A stretch of 64,000 bases of DNA from Numida meleagris. Taxonomy: Eukaryota > Chordata > Aves > Galliformes > Numididae. The DNA lies in the NCBI RefSeq assembly GCF_002078875.1, contig NC_034409.1, forward strand, positions 19,400,594 through 19,464,593, in the 5' to 3' direction. This document shows positions 12,998 to 26,061 of this stretch, in pieces. The translations under genes were made by a program, and so were the position numbers. Numbering within the stretch: position 1 is the stretch's first letter; the number at the start of each line of letters is the position of its first letter. The notes under the pieces were generated by a model. It saw only the letters and a program-made list of their open reading frames with translations, ran no database searches and had not been told where the DNA came from.

Positions 12998-15355
12998 TTG
13001 TCATTTCTGTGGCAGTTAGAGTTTCTGCTTTAAAAATGCATTTACTACATCTATAAAGATGTGATTTGATTAAAAAAAAAAATGTGCCTAAATAAAAACT
13101 TTAGCAGAGTTAAGTTTACTTTTTTTCTTCCCTTTCTGTTATGGATGTGTTGAAATATTTAAGAGATTCTGTAGGTCAGTATTTCTGCCTCTTACCTCAG
13201 CTGAACTACATTAGGTACATCTCAGTAGTCAATACTAGCACAGTAGACCTAGCTTTCACAGGTACTTCTCTCAAGTAACATTTATTTAGCACTGAAGTTA
13301 ATCCGTTAAAAAAAAGTGATAATGTTTCCAGGATTCTATACTAATTTCTTTCATGAAGTTGCAGCAGAATTATCCTGTTTGAATTGAATAAATTTATTCA
13401 GAAGGCTAGATTCTAATACTGGAACAGATCATAAGCAATAGTTGAAATGCAGTGTTAGAACACGTAGGTTCATATGCAAAGCAACCTGGTATTCTTTCTT
13501 TGCCTTTCTTAATCTCAGTAGTCTAACCAGAACTTATGTATATCCAGTTAGGAAAGCGCAGAACAAAAGGATGTCAGAATACTGGCAGAAGTGAATGATA
13601 TTCTGCTCACACTCCATTTCTCTTGGCTCAGTTACAAGCAAAGAGTGTGTGAATTTGGATGATTGGATATTCAAATTTGAGAGCCTGAAGGGAATTTCTA
13701 GACTGCCATTTTTTTCTGGATTGTCTGGATTTTTCTGGAAATTGTATTTCTTTTTTTCTCTCTCTCTGAATGAAAAAGTCCTAATAATTTACTCAGTTCA
13801 GAATAAAACATGAAATAGGAGATATGACAATAATTATTTCCCTTGCATGTTTCAGCATCAAAGTACAAGGAGTGTACTACCCTTGAAAATTATATTAATG
13901 ACATCTGACTAATAACATCACCTACTGTGATCCTCAAGTCAGTTAAAATATAGTGCTGGACTAAGCAGTAGTCGTGCCTAGAGAGGTTCTTTTCCTAATT
14001 ATACTTTTTGATGATCATTTTTTAATTAACACAGGAATATTTGTAATAGTTTCACAGTGGATTTTCATGTTTCAGTCCCTTTGCCTTTCTGTTTGCTGCA
14101 CACATTGCAGGTATGAATAGCACGCAGCTCTTCTTCCTTATGCAGCGAGTGAATTAAATACGAACATCTGTGCATAGTCCACAATTATGACATACCTCTT
14201 GTAGAGATTCTGTCTTACATTTTGTTTTGTCATTTAGCTAAGCAATTTTTTATGTTCTTAATGAGAACATGCTAGCAGAATCGCTGTGTTGGTGTTGAAT
14301 ACCTTGTTCCTTTACTTTCTTGTAATCAGATTCAAATTTGTGTTCTTGTAGACATAATGACACTGTTTTGATGTCAGTGGTACATAATCTACATATTTAC
14401 GGTATTATGTACATTTTATGAAACCAAGTCTTTGTCCATCTCTATAAAAACTGAGTACACAATTGAATCAGAATATATTGAGGTTTGTGGTAGAAACTTC
14501 CCTTCCCACTCCTTAAAATGTATTATTTCTTCTAATTGCAGCATGGTATTTAGAAAGCAGATAATGAGTGAACATTTGAAAAATATGGACTTTTTAGAGT
14601 AACTTCAGAACACAGAACAAAATGTATTCTGATTATTATACGCAGATTCATTAACATGAATGCTGGGATATAGTCATCCAAAAATGATGCCAAGGTGTAA
14701 TTTAGAAATAAAATAGAAATATCTAGCACTTTGGTTGAGTGGCTGATTTCACTAAGTTACTATTCTCCTGGAAAACCACTAGTGATCTGTGACTGAGTTC
14801 AGATTCTTTAGGCGAAATCTTCAATTCCTAGCACAGTACATACAGTCCACACACTATGCTTTAAAATACTAATGGCAATACTGCGTAGACAATAATTCCT
14901 GGGTTTTTTTTTTAGTATGAAAATACATGCCTGACATCTTAAAATTTAAATTAAAACTGAAAACATGTATCAATGGGAATATCAATTACATTTATTATCA
15001 GCATAAGAAAATTTGATTGAAACATTTAAAAAAAAAAAACATGGAAGGAGAATATTTAGTTGGGCCTGTGGGTAAAAAAAAAAAGGAAAACAAGAAAACA
15101 AGATCCACCAAAACCAAATAATAAATCACCCACAAAATGAGTGACTTTTTTTTTCTGTAAAAAAGAAACAACAACAAAGAATAAAAGCCTTGGTCAAGCT
15201 TTGGCAAATGAACATATTTTATGCTGAGAATATGAATTGACATAATATACAGAAATTAATGCCTGTAAAATCAAAATCATATTTAAAATATACTCCTGAA
15301 GTGCAAAACAGAAACTTTTATGGCTTTGGAAAATTGGGTCTATGAATTTATCATC

Positions 15356-15405
15356 ACATCATAGAACCACAGAAGGCTAAGTGACCCCTCTCTGGCTTTG
15401 GAAAT
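15356..15405 (-). mobile_element. Possible CR1 3' tail relic
   Basis: The + strand reads 'catcatagaaccacagaaggctaag' and then 'gacccctctctgg'. This resembles the reverse complement of a CR1 terminal octamer pair and the adjoining 'gggacccctgga' block. Only 40-50 bases match, so it could be coincidence. Confidence 0.35.
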
Positions 15406-15610
15406 AAGACAATCATCTTGTTTGAGCAAGATGGCTGAATCAAAACGAAGAGATAGATTGAAACAAGAGTCTGATGGTACCAGAAACTGGAGAAAGGCAC
15501 AAACCTAGGTCTGGTTAGCACTGTAGGCAAAAAAAAATTAAATTGTGAATGCTCACAGGTGGTACATAATTGGATACACGTCTATAGGAGGGTGAATATC
15601 TGAAATTTCT

Positions 15611-15636
15611 GCAGGTAGTAGAAAGCTACTACCTGC
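15611..15636. repeat. Perfect 10-bp inverted repeat (hairpin)
   Basis: gcaggtagta and tactacctgc are exact reverse complements separated by the six bases gaaagc. The stem does not extend convincingly beyond ten pairs, so a microRNA precursor is not supported. Confidence 0.8.
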
Positions 15637-16388
15637 TGTGAGTAACTGGTGCCAGCTGTTTGTAAATTTGGTAACAACTGGACTAAGCAAAAGTGGCACA
15701 CTCTGAATTCCCCAATTAATAAAGAGGCACAAGAGAGAACCACAAATTAAGAAGTGGATTGTGTTGTTCTTCTGCACATACAATATTTTAGTGGGAAAAA
15801 ATGAAGACTTGAAGACATTAAGAAGAGCCAGCTCCAGAAAGAAAACTTCCTGAAAAGAAGTGGTTTCAGAAAGAAAAATAGGCACTGGAAAGGAAAACAC
15901 TATAATACTGACTGGCAGAAACATCCTGCAAGTGGGAGAAGATCCTGGCAATCAAGGAGCTGAGTGGAGATGATTCCTGGTTGATGCCAAGTAACACTGG
16001 CAAGTAGTGTCTGGGACTGGTAACTGCAGGCAGCTGCATATCATGAACTGATAAGACTTTGTGCCCAAAATTCCTGGGCAGCAGGGATCTCCCAGCAAAG
16101 AAGGTAAATCAAGGCTTACTGAATGCAGCATTGTGGGGGAGAAAGCATACTAGATAATTACACAGGGTAAAAGCAGTAATCTTGGTGGTTCTTAAAACCC
16201 AGTACCAAGATCCCCTAAAGGACATCTTTCATTCTATATCACCCCTGACAGCTAGGCAAGAAGGCTTGAACTGAGGGGAAAAAAGCAAACCACAAAAAGG
16301 ATAAAAACTTGGTTTTGCTAATCCATAGATGTAAACCTGCTGAGTTCAGGAAGATTCTGCTTTCAGATTTTTGCCTTTTCAGTCTGTA

Positions 16389-16406
16389 CTATTATTATTA
16401 TTATTA
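16389..16406. repeat. (ATT)n microsatellite
   Basis: About six tandem ATT units in AT-rich unique sequence. Confidence 0.9.
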
Positions 16407-19400
16407 AATACATAAACTACTGCATGGAAGGTATGGTGAAAATTTATAAAAGGGCCACCTGGTTCACGAGGTTCATAATGTTTACAAAATTGAGCATGTG
16501 TTAACAAATTTGAATTAAATTTAGTTTAAGCAGAGTAGAGAGAATGGCAGAAGGGATTGCTGGGCAAAAAAAAAAACAACTGTCTCACATTTATGGGCGT
16601 TGAAGAATGCCCCAGATAAAAGCTGTGTGTTTCTTTTCAAATCACTAAATAATCATAGTGCACTCCCTTGGTGTCCTTAATTTTCTTGTTGCCTAACTAA
16701 ATTTCCTGGAGTCTGTTCTGTTGGGTGCTTCAGTTACAGTAGAAGTTAGTGGGAGATATGTTTGAATAGACAGAACTAGCATACAAAGCTAAATTTAGTC
16801 TATATATAAAGAATTAACAGTTATCTGAAGCTGGTCATGAAATAGAAACGCTGGAATTGAATATTTTCACATTTCCACTCTCCTTCTGATGGGGATGACA
16901 TAATTCCTAGTATCACAGGGTGCTGAGGAGGCTTCTGTGATGTATTCTTACATGATAGTGAAATCTGAAGAAAAAAATGTGTGAGGAAGTGGATATTTCT
17001 CAACAGGGATCTGGATTGTTAGTCTCTTGTAAATAACAAATGGGACCACACATGCTGAACAATGAAACAAAAACAAATTATTGAGCAGCTGCTCATTAAG
17101 TAAGCATCATCCGCTCTGTATTGTGAATGAAACAGAGGTCCCCTGGAAAGAAAAATTCATTTAATTAAATTTACATTGTTATTCACACAAATCAGAAGCT
17201 TTCACAAAAGTCTGCTGAATTAATAGCAGCCAGGCAACTCACTTCCAGCATTTCCTAGTCCTCAGATACATGATTTTGCGTCTTTAATATAGTAAGGTAA
17301 CACTGTGTATTTCATTGGTGTTGCACATAAATTTACCTGTATTTGTGTACTAAGTGTAAATAGCAGTTGATAGATTAATAGGCTGCTAGATATAGAGAAA
17401 TACTCGTCTGATGAGGTTTCAGTCCCTGTCCTTTCTGCTAGTTTGATTTTCCACAAAAGCTGAGCTCACTTCTCCTTTTCTTGTTCTGTATCTTTTAGCA
17501 ATTGAACTCCACTTCAGTGGAAAATAGAAAGTGAAGGCTGGGATTTAGGGATAAGTGTATTTGTGATCTCTCTCTCATCTATACCAAAAAAATGACATCA
17601 CAGGGGAAATGAAGAAAAGGGTGTCTGTTGTAGCTTCATATAAATCTATTCCTGCTGAACACAGAAAAATACATTGTTTTATGCAAATATTTTTCCAATC
17701 TTAAATTCTGCATCAAATCTCTTATAAAATACAATTACAATAAGCCTAGTTTTTCAGATTAAACAGATTTTTTTTTTTCGAAATGGATTATGGCATATAG
17801 CATTCATTATCATCACACATTCTTTTACTCATTATAAGTCTTTTCACACAGCCGTTTCACATCTCGTATTTTCTCTATTTGGAATATAGCAAAGTATTAT
17901 GCATGGAACCTTCAATCAAATCACAGCTCTAACATAGATATTAATGACTTTATTTTGTATCCTACTGTGCCGAGATACGGTATCGTAGTATTTTAAATGT
18001 CTTACTTTCAGTCATAAGGCCATAATATCAGGGCACTGGGTAAAGATTGAGGTCATACTTAAGGGGTGAGAAATCAAAGACAAGGAAGACTTTTTTGTCT
18101 TAAGTTAAGACTTCTATCTAACTGAGATAAATAGAATTATCTCTATGTCAATAGACTTGCAGTTAAATGGTTAAATGCATTTGTTTAAATTAAAAAAAAA
18201 AAGGAGAAAAAAAAATCAGTTTTGCCTGACATGACCTCTTACTTTGCTCTTATGTCAGTTCTATTCACTTCTGACAGCTTTGTAAGTTTATATAAAGTAC
18301 ATGTAAAAACTCTTCAAACTAAACATAACCTCATCTTCCTGTGAGCTGATTTTAAACTGTGGCTGAATGTCATGACAGGTCAGTATCAGGTTTTTATCTG
18401 AGTGAATGTGATTAAAATACCTTGTGATTCAACCTTTCAAAAATTTCTAAACATATAAACTTGATAGAATTGAAAAGATGCAGCCTGATACTTAGGTAAG
18501 AAGTCAAGCAAGGATAGAATAAGCTTCTTTTAATCAAGGCATCCTCATTTAAACACATTGAAGCTCTTCAGTCACTTGCTAAGGCTTGTTTAGTTTGCTG
18601 TAAGTCAGGAAAGGTCAATTGACGTAACCCAAACATTAAGACTTTTTTCTTCAGTGTGAGCAAGCGGTTTATAAACCCTAACCCTGCTTTATAGAGGGAT
18701 GTATCAACACTGGTAAGCTATTATTCAGTTGACACTAGACCAGTCAGGCTTTGTATATCTCCTACTCCACCATATTTACTCAAGTTTGTCTGAGAAGTTT
18801 CTGCCCATCTGATTCCATGCATCTCACGGTGTACCTGAGCTAAACTAAATGCTCATGTCCAATGGGGCCATTTTTGGCTTTCAAGTCCTCTGGTTCAACG
18901 GTTCTCCTTCCCCTCATGTATTTTTGTAGCCCACAGAACGATGAATTGCAGGGCAGCAGTCTCAACTCCACAGCTGATCATTTTTATATTATTTCCTTCC
19001 TACCTTAGCTGGCTAGGATCTCTCTGACTCAGGGATGTCAAAATCTCTGTCAAAGTACCTAGCAGCTATGTTTCCATCTACTTACTGAAGGAGTTTCCAC
19101 TGATTTTGGCCCAGAAACAGAATTACATGGGCCTTGATCAACAAGACTGGCATTCTTATAACACCAATTCTTTACCGTACACACAGTTCTTTCCCCTCTG
19201 AGAGAGATTTTTTTTTGTATAGATTTCCATAATTAGATGTCATAAGTTCAGTGGCTTGTAACATAGACTTGATATATGAAAATAATTTATTTGCCACACT
19301 TTAAAAATATAAACAACTAGTTTCTTTTATTCTCTCTTTGTTTTTTAACAGCATACAACATGGCATCTGTGCGGACAACATAATTATTGATTGAGATGTA

Positions 19401-19689
19401 ATTCTTTTTCCCATCCTCACTAAATTTAAATTTTTGGACAAAGACTTCTGCAACAAGTCTGAGATCTGAAAAATCCTGATAGCATCATAATAAGCACTGA
19501 GAATTAGAGCAGAGCATCAAAATCTAAAACAAATGTGACCCTCACAAATTCATGTGCAGTTGTTTTATGTTCTATAATCTATTTGCAGGCTTCCCTTGAC
19601 CTAATTGTCATTAGCATACCTCTAGGGTAGAACAGTTGTCTTAATTTCAACTGGGACATAATTGTTTTCTTCAGCATCTGGTATGATGA

Positions 19690-20259
19690 TGTTTTAGTTC
19701 TAAGAGAAAAACACTGTTGATAGCACACCAACATTGACAGTTGCTGCTAAACAGTGTTGTACAGAGCCAAGGCCATTCACAGCAAAGGGCCCAAGGAGCT
19801 GGGAGGAAACAGAACTAGGACAGCTGACTGAAACTGGCCAAAGGGATATTCCATATCATATGACATCATGCAGAAGGAGTTTTGAAGGGGGTGAGAGTTC
19901 ATCCTGCTCTCTTCTGCTACTCAGGGGGCTAGCTAGGCGTCAGCCTAGCATCACTTTTGTGTACATTTGTACATTGTACATTGTGTACATTTGTACATTG
20001 TACATTGTGTACATTTGTATGTTTGTGTCCATTTGTACATTGACATTTGTGCATCACTTTTATGTACATTTATATGTATATATATAGTCATAACTATTAT
20101 CCTTTTCTTTTTCTCTGTCTTAGTATATAGTTTTAACTCAACTCATGAGTTCTACTTTGTTGTTTTTTTTCCTGATTGTCTCCCCATTCCTACTGGGAAG
20201 GAGGGGAGTAAGCAAACAGTTGTGTGCTGATAAGCTACCTGCTGGGTTAAGCCACAACA
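19690..20259 (+). mobile_element. Solo LTR-like fragment of an avian endogenous retrovirus
   Basis: No coding capacity. The order of blocks follows an LTR type common in bird genomes: 'agttgctgctaaacagtg', 'ccaaggcc', 'aaggagctgggaggaaac', 'ggccaaagggatattccata', 'catatgacatcatgcag', 'gagttcatcctgctctcttctg', then 'actcaactcatgagtt', 'gattgtctccccattcc', and an end like 'gctgggttaagccacaaca'. In such LTRs the last blocks form the R/U5 part, which fixes the orientation as +. The TATA region and a canonical AATAAA are not clear here. A 24-bp tandem repeat has grown between two 'gcatcactttt' copies. No internal retroviral sequence flanks it, so it is a solo or partial LTR. The left boundary is uncertain by tens of bases, and no target duplication was established. 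Confidence 0.75.
19958..20040. repeat. 24-bp minisatellite inside the LTR
   Basis: The unit starting tgtgtacatttgtacattg begins at 19958, 19982 and 20006, an exact 24-base period. A degenerate continuation with tttgtgtccatttgtacattg follows. The whole is bracketed by 'gcatcactttt' at about 19948 and again near 20050, so roughly 100 bp were duplicated relative to a simple LTR. Confidence 0.9.
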
Positions 20260-21404
20260 ACACTCCAGCACAGGCCTAAGCTCATACTTGAGCTTTAAAA
20301 GATTCTGGAAAAATAAACATTTGAAATCTCAGAAGGGCTCAGTATTTAGGATGGTCTTTTTTCTCCAGCATAGGAAGACGGAAATTTTCTCCTAAAATAT
20401 GAGCTCATCATTCAGTTCCGAATATATCAAAAAATGAGAAGAAAAAAAAAAAAACCCAGCAACAAAACAACAAAAAAATGTGCTCTAACCAATTAATATT
20501 CTTAGCATAGAAATAATATTCATGTATACATTTTTCATTTTTCAGCTACAAATCTCTTTCTGAAGGAAATAAGAACTGAATAAAACATGCTCCATCTAGA
20601 AAAGAAGCTGATGTTACCATGTTATGGGATGTGAAAATGTGAGGCATATTGTCCAGAGCTAATACAGCTAGTCCCTCTACGTCATCTGCTAAATCTTTGC
20701 TGGTACATTATCCCCATTTTGCCTCAATGTCATTGTTAGTGAATACAGTCCTAAATGGAAGGCAACTCTCCATGATCTTTCCTAGTCTGTCCTAATCCTT
20801 TGCAGCATACTATAGCTTTCTAATTCACATTAGCCAGGTTTTGGAACTGACACTTTTCTTGGGATTTTCTTCTGCTTGATCACACCAGCACTTACCCATG
20901 TAAACAAAGCACACAGAGTGTGATGATTACGATAGCTCTTTAAAATAAGTAAGCAGATTGTAGGACATTAAAGTTTTATGTATCCCTGCCATCTGCTTTC
21001 TCTTCACACTGTACATATTACTGTACATATTGTACACAATTGACTTTGTTTCCACTTCAATAGCAACAGGCACTGTGGCACACCATCACTGGTTTGAATA
21101 ATTCACACAAATGTCTACCATGACCGCTCTAGATAGTTGTATGTCTGATATTGTTTGTTTCGCACATGATTTCAGCATTGAACTCATCACAATTTATCTG
21201 AATTAAGATATGAGGCGGAAAATGGGACCAGAAGAAAAGTTACCTTTTCCAGTTCCAGGAACAACTCCTTTATGTTCAAGGAACAAGACCCAAGCAGGTA
21301 AGGACTACATTAACTGCTGTGAAGTAGGTAGCGTAGGCACATGGATCAGCATTAGTTGCAATGAGCATAAAGGCAGTCTTTCCTTGGATAAAAATTTCAT
21401 AGCA
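20260..21404. other. Unique AT-rich non-coding DNA
   Basis: No gene or transposon was recognised between the LTR and the next CR1. It contains an A-rich stretch near 20435-20480. Confidence 0.6.
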
Positions 21405-22108
21405 ACTATGTAGCCCTGCCAAGAAGGATTTAGGGTTCCTGCTAGATGAAATATTTGACATAAGCCAGCAGTGCGCGCTTGCAGTCTGGAAGGATGACTG
21501 TATCCTGGGCTGCATCAACAGAGGGGTGGCCAGCAGGATGAGGGAGGGGAGGGGTGGAAGGGGCACGTCTGGAGTACTGCATCCAGGCCTGGAGCCCCAA
21601 CTCAAGAAAGATATGGAGCTTTTGGAGCATGTTCAGAGGAGGACCGTGAAGATGATCAGAGGAGCTGGAACTGGAGCACCTCTCCTACAAAGACAGGCTG
21701 AGGGAGCTGGACTTATTCAGGCCAGAGAAGCCTCTGGGGACACCTCATTGTGACCTTCCAATATTTAATCAGAGATTATAAACATGAGGGAAATCAACTT
21801 TTTACACAGGTAGATAGTGATAGGACAAGAGAGAATGGTTTTAAACTAAAGGAGGGTAGATTTAGATTAGATGTCAGGGAAATTTTACACTGAGAGAGTG
21901 GTGACTTGCTGGAACAGGCTGTCTGAAGAAGTTGTGGATGCTCCATCCCTGGAGGTGTTCAGGGCCAGGCTGGATGGGCCCGTGGGCAGCCTGATCTGGT
22001 GCTCGATCTAGTGGTCAGCAGCCCTGCCTGAGGCAGGTGGGTTGGAGATGGATGATCTTTGTGTTCCCCTCCAACTCAAGCCATTCTATGATTCTATAAT
22101 TCTATGAT
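21405..22108 (+). mobile_element. CR1 LINE, 5'-truncated in late RT region
   Basis: It begins in the RT C-terminal part. 'ttcctgctagatgaaata' and 'ataagccagcagtgcgcgcttgcag' correspond to the consensus LLDE..., then SQQCALA. The element continues through the 'cagaggaggaccgtgaagatgatcagagg' block, 'gttttaaactaaaggaggg' and 'gatgctccatccctggaggtgttc', and ends with the octamer tail (ATTCTATG, ATTCTATA, ATTCTATG) near 22108. Several frameshifts break the coding frame. The 3' UTR ends in 'ccaactcaagccattctatg', a CR1 class different from the copies at 3740, 26062 and 45941. Confidence 0.95.
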
Positions 22109-23184
22109 CATTTTTTTCTTTCATTTTCAAAATATGAAATAAGAGTTAAATAAAAATTGTAAAATCAAAAGTGTAAATATGAAAATACATGATTTAACTT
22201 TTATAGCAAAATATATCAGTCCAGATCTTGGTTATGAAGGTCCACAGTCTCACTGTTATTTTTTCCCATGAATGGGAAATGCTCTACAAATCTTAATAAG
22301 TACATAATTTAAAGGTAATACGTGTAATTGTTATTACTTTAAGACCTCTGGAATGTTAAGAAATAACTATGTCAATACATGAAAGCTGTTTTTATAAGTT
22401 GTCATACATTTTTTTTTCTGTAGCTTCCTAGTGGAATTAATTAGAATTATCTACTCCACTTGAGGAATTAATCAGGTTAATAATTTTAACAAGGTTTTAT
22501 TAACTTGACATTTATAAGATCTCATTTGTAATCTACTGGAAAGAAAATTAGCCCAATTTTGGTTCATCTTTTATGAGCCACCAGGTTACTTTCTTCATCC
22601 ATGAATTAAAATTAATATTTTTTAGATAATTATTCTATTACTCCTTCTCAATAATGTTATTTATACACTGATAAACTATCTATTCAGATTCAATTTATGG
22701 AACTTCTGAAGAACTGAATTGGATTCACGCCTAAAGATCATGGCAGAGCTCACAGTTTCTTTGAAATATATCTGAAAGTTTGGGTTTTGTAAGAATTTGA
22801 ACTGCCCACATGGTCCTATCCCAAAACTACAAGGCAAAGACAGCACATCTTTGACTGGAAGAAAGACAGAGGAGATTAAAGGGTGAAGCATAATTAAACA
22901 GATTCAAATATTTTTTTATTCTAAGTCTAACATCATAGTAGGATTATCATGAATAAAATTGCTGTTAGAACAATTTAACATATAATCCATTATAAATACA
23001 TTACCTATCACAAAGCTTCATTTTTGTTGGGTCTGTTGGGTCATACTCAAAGATGTGGGTCTTTTAAAAAAGATTTTGAACTTTTTTCAAATTGGGCCTG
23101 CAAGATATCCTTGACCTGCAACTACTGGTTAAGATATGCATGTTGATTTCTCCTGCATTTTCCAGACCTATTCATCTCTGTGTC

Positions 23185-23205
23185 AAAAAAAAAAAAAAAA
23201 AAAAA
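23185..23205. repeat. Poly(A) run
   Basis: About 21 consecutive A. The preceding sequence is not a recognisable gene or SINE, so I take it as a homopolymer rather than a retroposon tail. Confidence 0.9.
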
Positions 23206-23770
23206 GATTTTTTTAAATTATTTTTTCAGCATCAAAAATATTAGTTTAAAAATTTTCTGGATAAAATATATAATATCAAAGAATAGGCCAAATGGTGGTA
23301 AAAAAAAAAAAAAAAGGACTAAATTCAAGTGATAGATATAATTCAGTATCTCAGCATTTTTTTCTGCAGTTTTTATTGTAACAGAAATAGAAATTAAATT
23401 AGAGTACAATACAATTAAAAGCTAAAGAAAAAGACAAACAAACAAACACAACTTGATCAGAGGTCCAGAAAGTGACACAGTCTGCTTCAAAACATCAAAT
23501 GAATTATCTTATGGGAAGGAAGGAAAGTGTCAGTTATCATAGCACACATTTGAGATCTCACTGTCACTGGCAATGGAAACTTCTGGAATATTTGTTACAG
23601 TACAGCTATTGCACTGATGCTTTTAGGAAGTCAAGGCTATTGTTTTGAGCTTCTCAATGGTGGATGCATAAGAATGCATGTAGGTGCAGAATAGCAAATG
23701 GTGAATCTGCAACATTTACAGTGAGCTTTGGGTAATGCACTGGTTATAACCTTCCTGATTTATAAAGGTT

Positions 23771-23841
23771 GCACACAGACACACACACAAAACAAAAAAC
23801 AAAAAAACAAAAACAAAAACAAAAAACTACACACAAAAAAC
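23771..23841. repeat. A/C-rich simple repeat
   Basis: A short CA run is followed by irregular (CA5-7)n units such as aaaacaaaaaac. This is simple low-complexity sequence. Confidence 0.9.
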
Positions 23842-24586
23842 TTATCCCTCTAAATGTTGTCAGATGCGAAGATGATTTGTTAATATTTATTAATACCTAA
23901 AATTTATGGTTGGATTTGAACAATGTCTTGTTATAGCTTTAATGAGCAATCTGACACTGCTGAATGCTCAGAATTTGGTGAAGTATGCTCAGCAAGCTAA
24001 ACTTCCTAAATGTGGACAACGACCCCACTAACTTGGAAGCATCAGTAAAATGAGATCAGTGGATCACTAATGTGGGGGAAGGAAGATAACATTTAATATT
24101 GAGTGGAAGATGCTTGTAGGGGAGAATCACCTGGACAGATGTGGTTCTTGCTTCCACAGGCCGTTTCTGATACAGAAAAGAAGAGGATGGGTTCAAGTTT
24201 AGCATCCTAACAAGGTGCATCTCCTGCATCCCAAGGAAAGCCAGGTAATGCCTGGTGGTCTTTCTCCATATACATACAGAAGTCTGTAATGCATGATGGT
24301 TGCATGGTTGAAAGGCATCAAATCACTATGTAATTGCAACGCAAATGGCACCATCAGTGGCAATGCCTACTTTCTAGAGTGAGCAATATTTAATGTTTCT
24401 GAGTCTTGCTGGCTGCACTGTTCCTTTACTATAGGCAGTGTCCACAGTGCAGTAATCTCAAAATGAATTCCTTGGGGAATACAATCTTCCAACCCGAATG
24501 CAGTATTTTCCCTCAAAAGCTGCTTAGTATGAGACAAGTGAGGCAAAATCAGACTCTAAGCAGCTGGCTAAATACAGACTAGCTCA

Positions 24587-25127
24587 TGAATCATAGAATC
24601 ATAGAATGTTGTAAGCTGAAAGGGATCCACAATGGTCAACAAGTCCAACTCCTGAATCCACAGAGAACTGCACAAAAATCAAACCATAGTTCTGAGTCCA
24701 CTATCCAAATGCTTTTGATGCTGTGACCACTGCCCTGGGAGCCTCTTCCAGTGTTCAGCAGCCCTCTGGTGAAGCACTTTTTCCTAACATCCACCTGACC
24801 CTCCCCTGACTCAGCTCTATACAATTCCCTCGGGTTCTATCACTGTCACCAGAGAGCCCAGATCTTCTCTGGGCTGAACAAATCAAGGGACCTCAGCCTT
24901 TTCTCATATGTCTTGCCCTCTAGATCCTTCCCCATCTTATATCTCCTTTGGACACTCTCTAATATCTTTATATTCTTATCATTATCATGGTGCCCCAAAC
25001 AGTACTCAGTGCATGAGGTGAGGCCACACATTGCAGAGACAAGTCGGAGAATCCCTGTCTTGTCTGGTGGCAGTGCTGGGCCTGGTGCACCACAGGGTAT
25101 GGCTGGCCCTTTGGGCTGCCTGGGCAA
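24587..25127 (-). mobile_element. CR1 LINE, 5'-truncated
   Basis: The + strand opens with the inverted octamer tail 'tgaatcatagaatcatagaatg'. Upstream in element orientation come the 3' UTR and the ORF2 C-terminus. The - strand frame at 24846-25160 still reads LESVQRRYKMGKDLEGKTYEKRLRSLDLFSPEK in pieces (consensus LERVQRR...[15 protein letters not shown]), and CGLTSCTEYCLG echoes [10 protein letters not shown]. The truncation point is in the RT C-terminal region near 25127. The copy is old and defective. Confidence 0.9.
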
Positions 25128-26061
25128 AAAAGTAGGTGAGAAAGAGAATAGCTGAGTCAATTTTGTCTGTGTCTTTAAAGATTTTTCATTTCAATTGTCC
25201 ATGCTGTGTTTGTGTTTGGATGTATACACACTGTTTCTGCCTCGGTGCCCAGGACTCCAAGAAGAAAGGATCAGGATGTTCTTGATCAGGCAGGAACCAG
25301 AGTGCCTGGAGAGTTCAGCATGCAGAATATTTTGTCAACAGGAAGAGGAATGCTTGCCTGACACTAACAGTGGTCACTGCTGCACTAGCACAGACTCAAG
25401 TAGTCAATGCAAAATGATAGAGCACTGAGTGACCTGACCCCAGCCACAAAAAGCTTCTCTGCACTGCAGATGACTAACTGTCCTATTTTTACTCAACCTT
25501 GTTTGCTAACTTACTAAGCCATAGACAGTTAACAGAAATTATTTTTTTCCTGTTAAAGCTACTGTCTATGAGTTCACCTGCTGGACTCAAGAATATATAA
25601 ATGAATATGTACTGACCCTGAATTGAAGTGACCTATTTATTTAGATCTTATGGACAAGCTTGCAACATGAGACTTGGAATGACCTTGAGTTAGTCAAACA
25701 ACAACAACATTCCACTGTCACCAAACTTAAGCACCCAAAGTGTGGTGAGAAGCAAAGCTTTTAAGCAGACCAGGAAGAGAGTATACATGAAAGCTTAGCA
25801 TACTTCACTGAAGCAGATTTATTATCTCCTTGTGATCTCCAAACACCACAAATGAAAAATCTTTGCCAGTTCTTTGAATCATACACTGTAATTTGAAAAT
25901 CATCTCGTCAGCTTCAATTGCATTTTCTTTTGTTAATTAAAGGACAACAGAGACAAAAAAAAAACACACTTCAGCATTCAGTAGAACTGCTTTTTGACTA
26001 AATCTTCTCATCAGTCTTTGCTTGCTTTAATCACAGTTAGCTTTTCCTCCATATGTACTTT
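25128..26061. other. Unique non-coding DNA
   Basis: No gene or transposon was recognised. The 77-codon frame at 25195-25428 (+) is Cys/Glu-rich (CRIFCQQEEECLPD) but has no identifiable domain and no splice context that I can defend. Confidence 0.5.

Larger units (their letters stand above)
12998..19689. other. Long unique AT-rich stretch
   Basis: About 6.7 kb without a gene that I can support. It contains a possible CR1 tail at 15356-15405, a perfect 10-bp hairpin at 15611-15636, an ATT microsatellite at about 16389-16406 and many A/T runs. The block 15400-16380 is less AT-rich and rather purine-rich on the + strand. Its 132-codon reverse frame (15553-15951) looks like the antisense of that purine-rich DNA rather than a gene. 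Confidence 0.5.
22109..24586. other. Unique AT-rich DNA with homopolymer runs
   Basis: No gene was found. It holds runs of about 21 A (23185-23205) and about 15 A (23301-23315), and an A/C-rich simple repeat at 23771-23841. No retroposed mRNA was recognised upstream of the A runs. Confidence 0.6.

Noticed and set aside
15553..15951. 132-codon - strand frame, Phe/Leu/Ser-rich
   Set aside because: It is the complement of purine-rich sequence, which automatically gives hydrophobic codons; no family recognised.
18672..18685. Telomere-like aaaccctaaccctg
   Set aside because: Fewer than two and a half units and no array; chance or an isolated motif.
19958..20040. CRISPR-like repeats
   Set aside because: Contiguous tandem units without spacers in a vertebrate LTR; a minisatellite.
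21276..21605. 109-codon - strand frame
   Set aside because: Mostly the reverse complement of the CR1 at 21405; not a gene.
23185..23205. Poly(A) run as the tail of a processed pseudogene
   Set aside because: The upstream sequence shows no gene-like frame and no flanking duplication.
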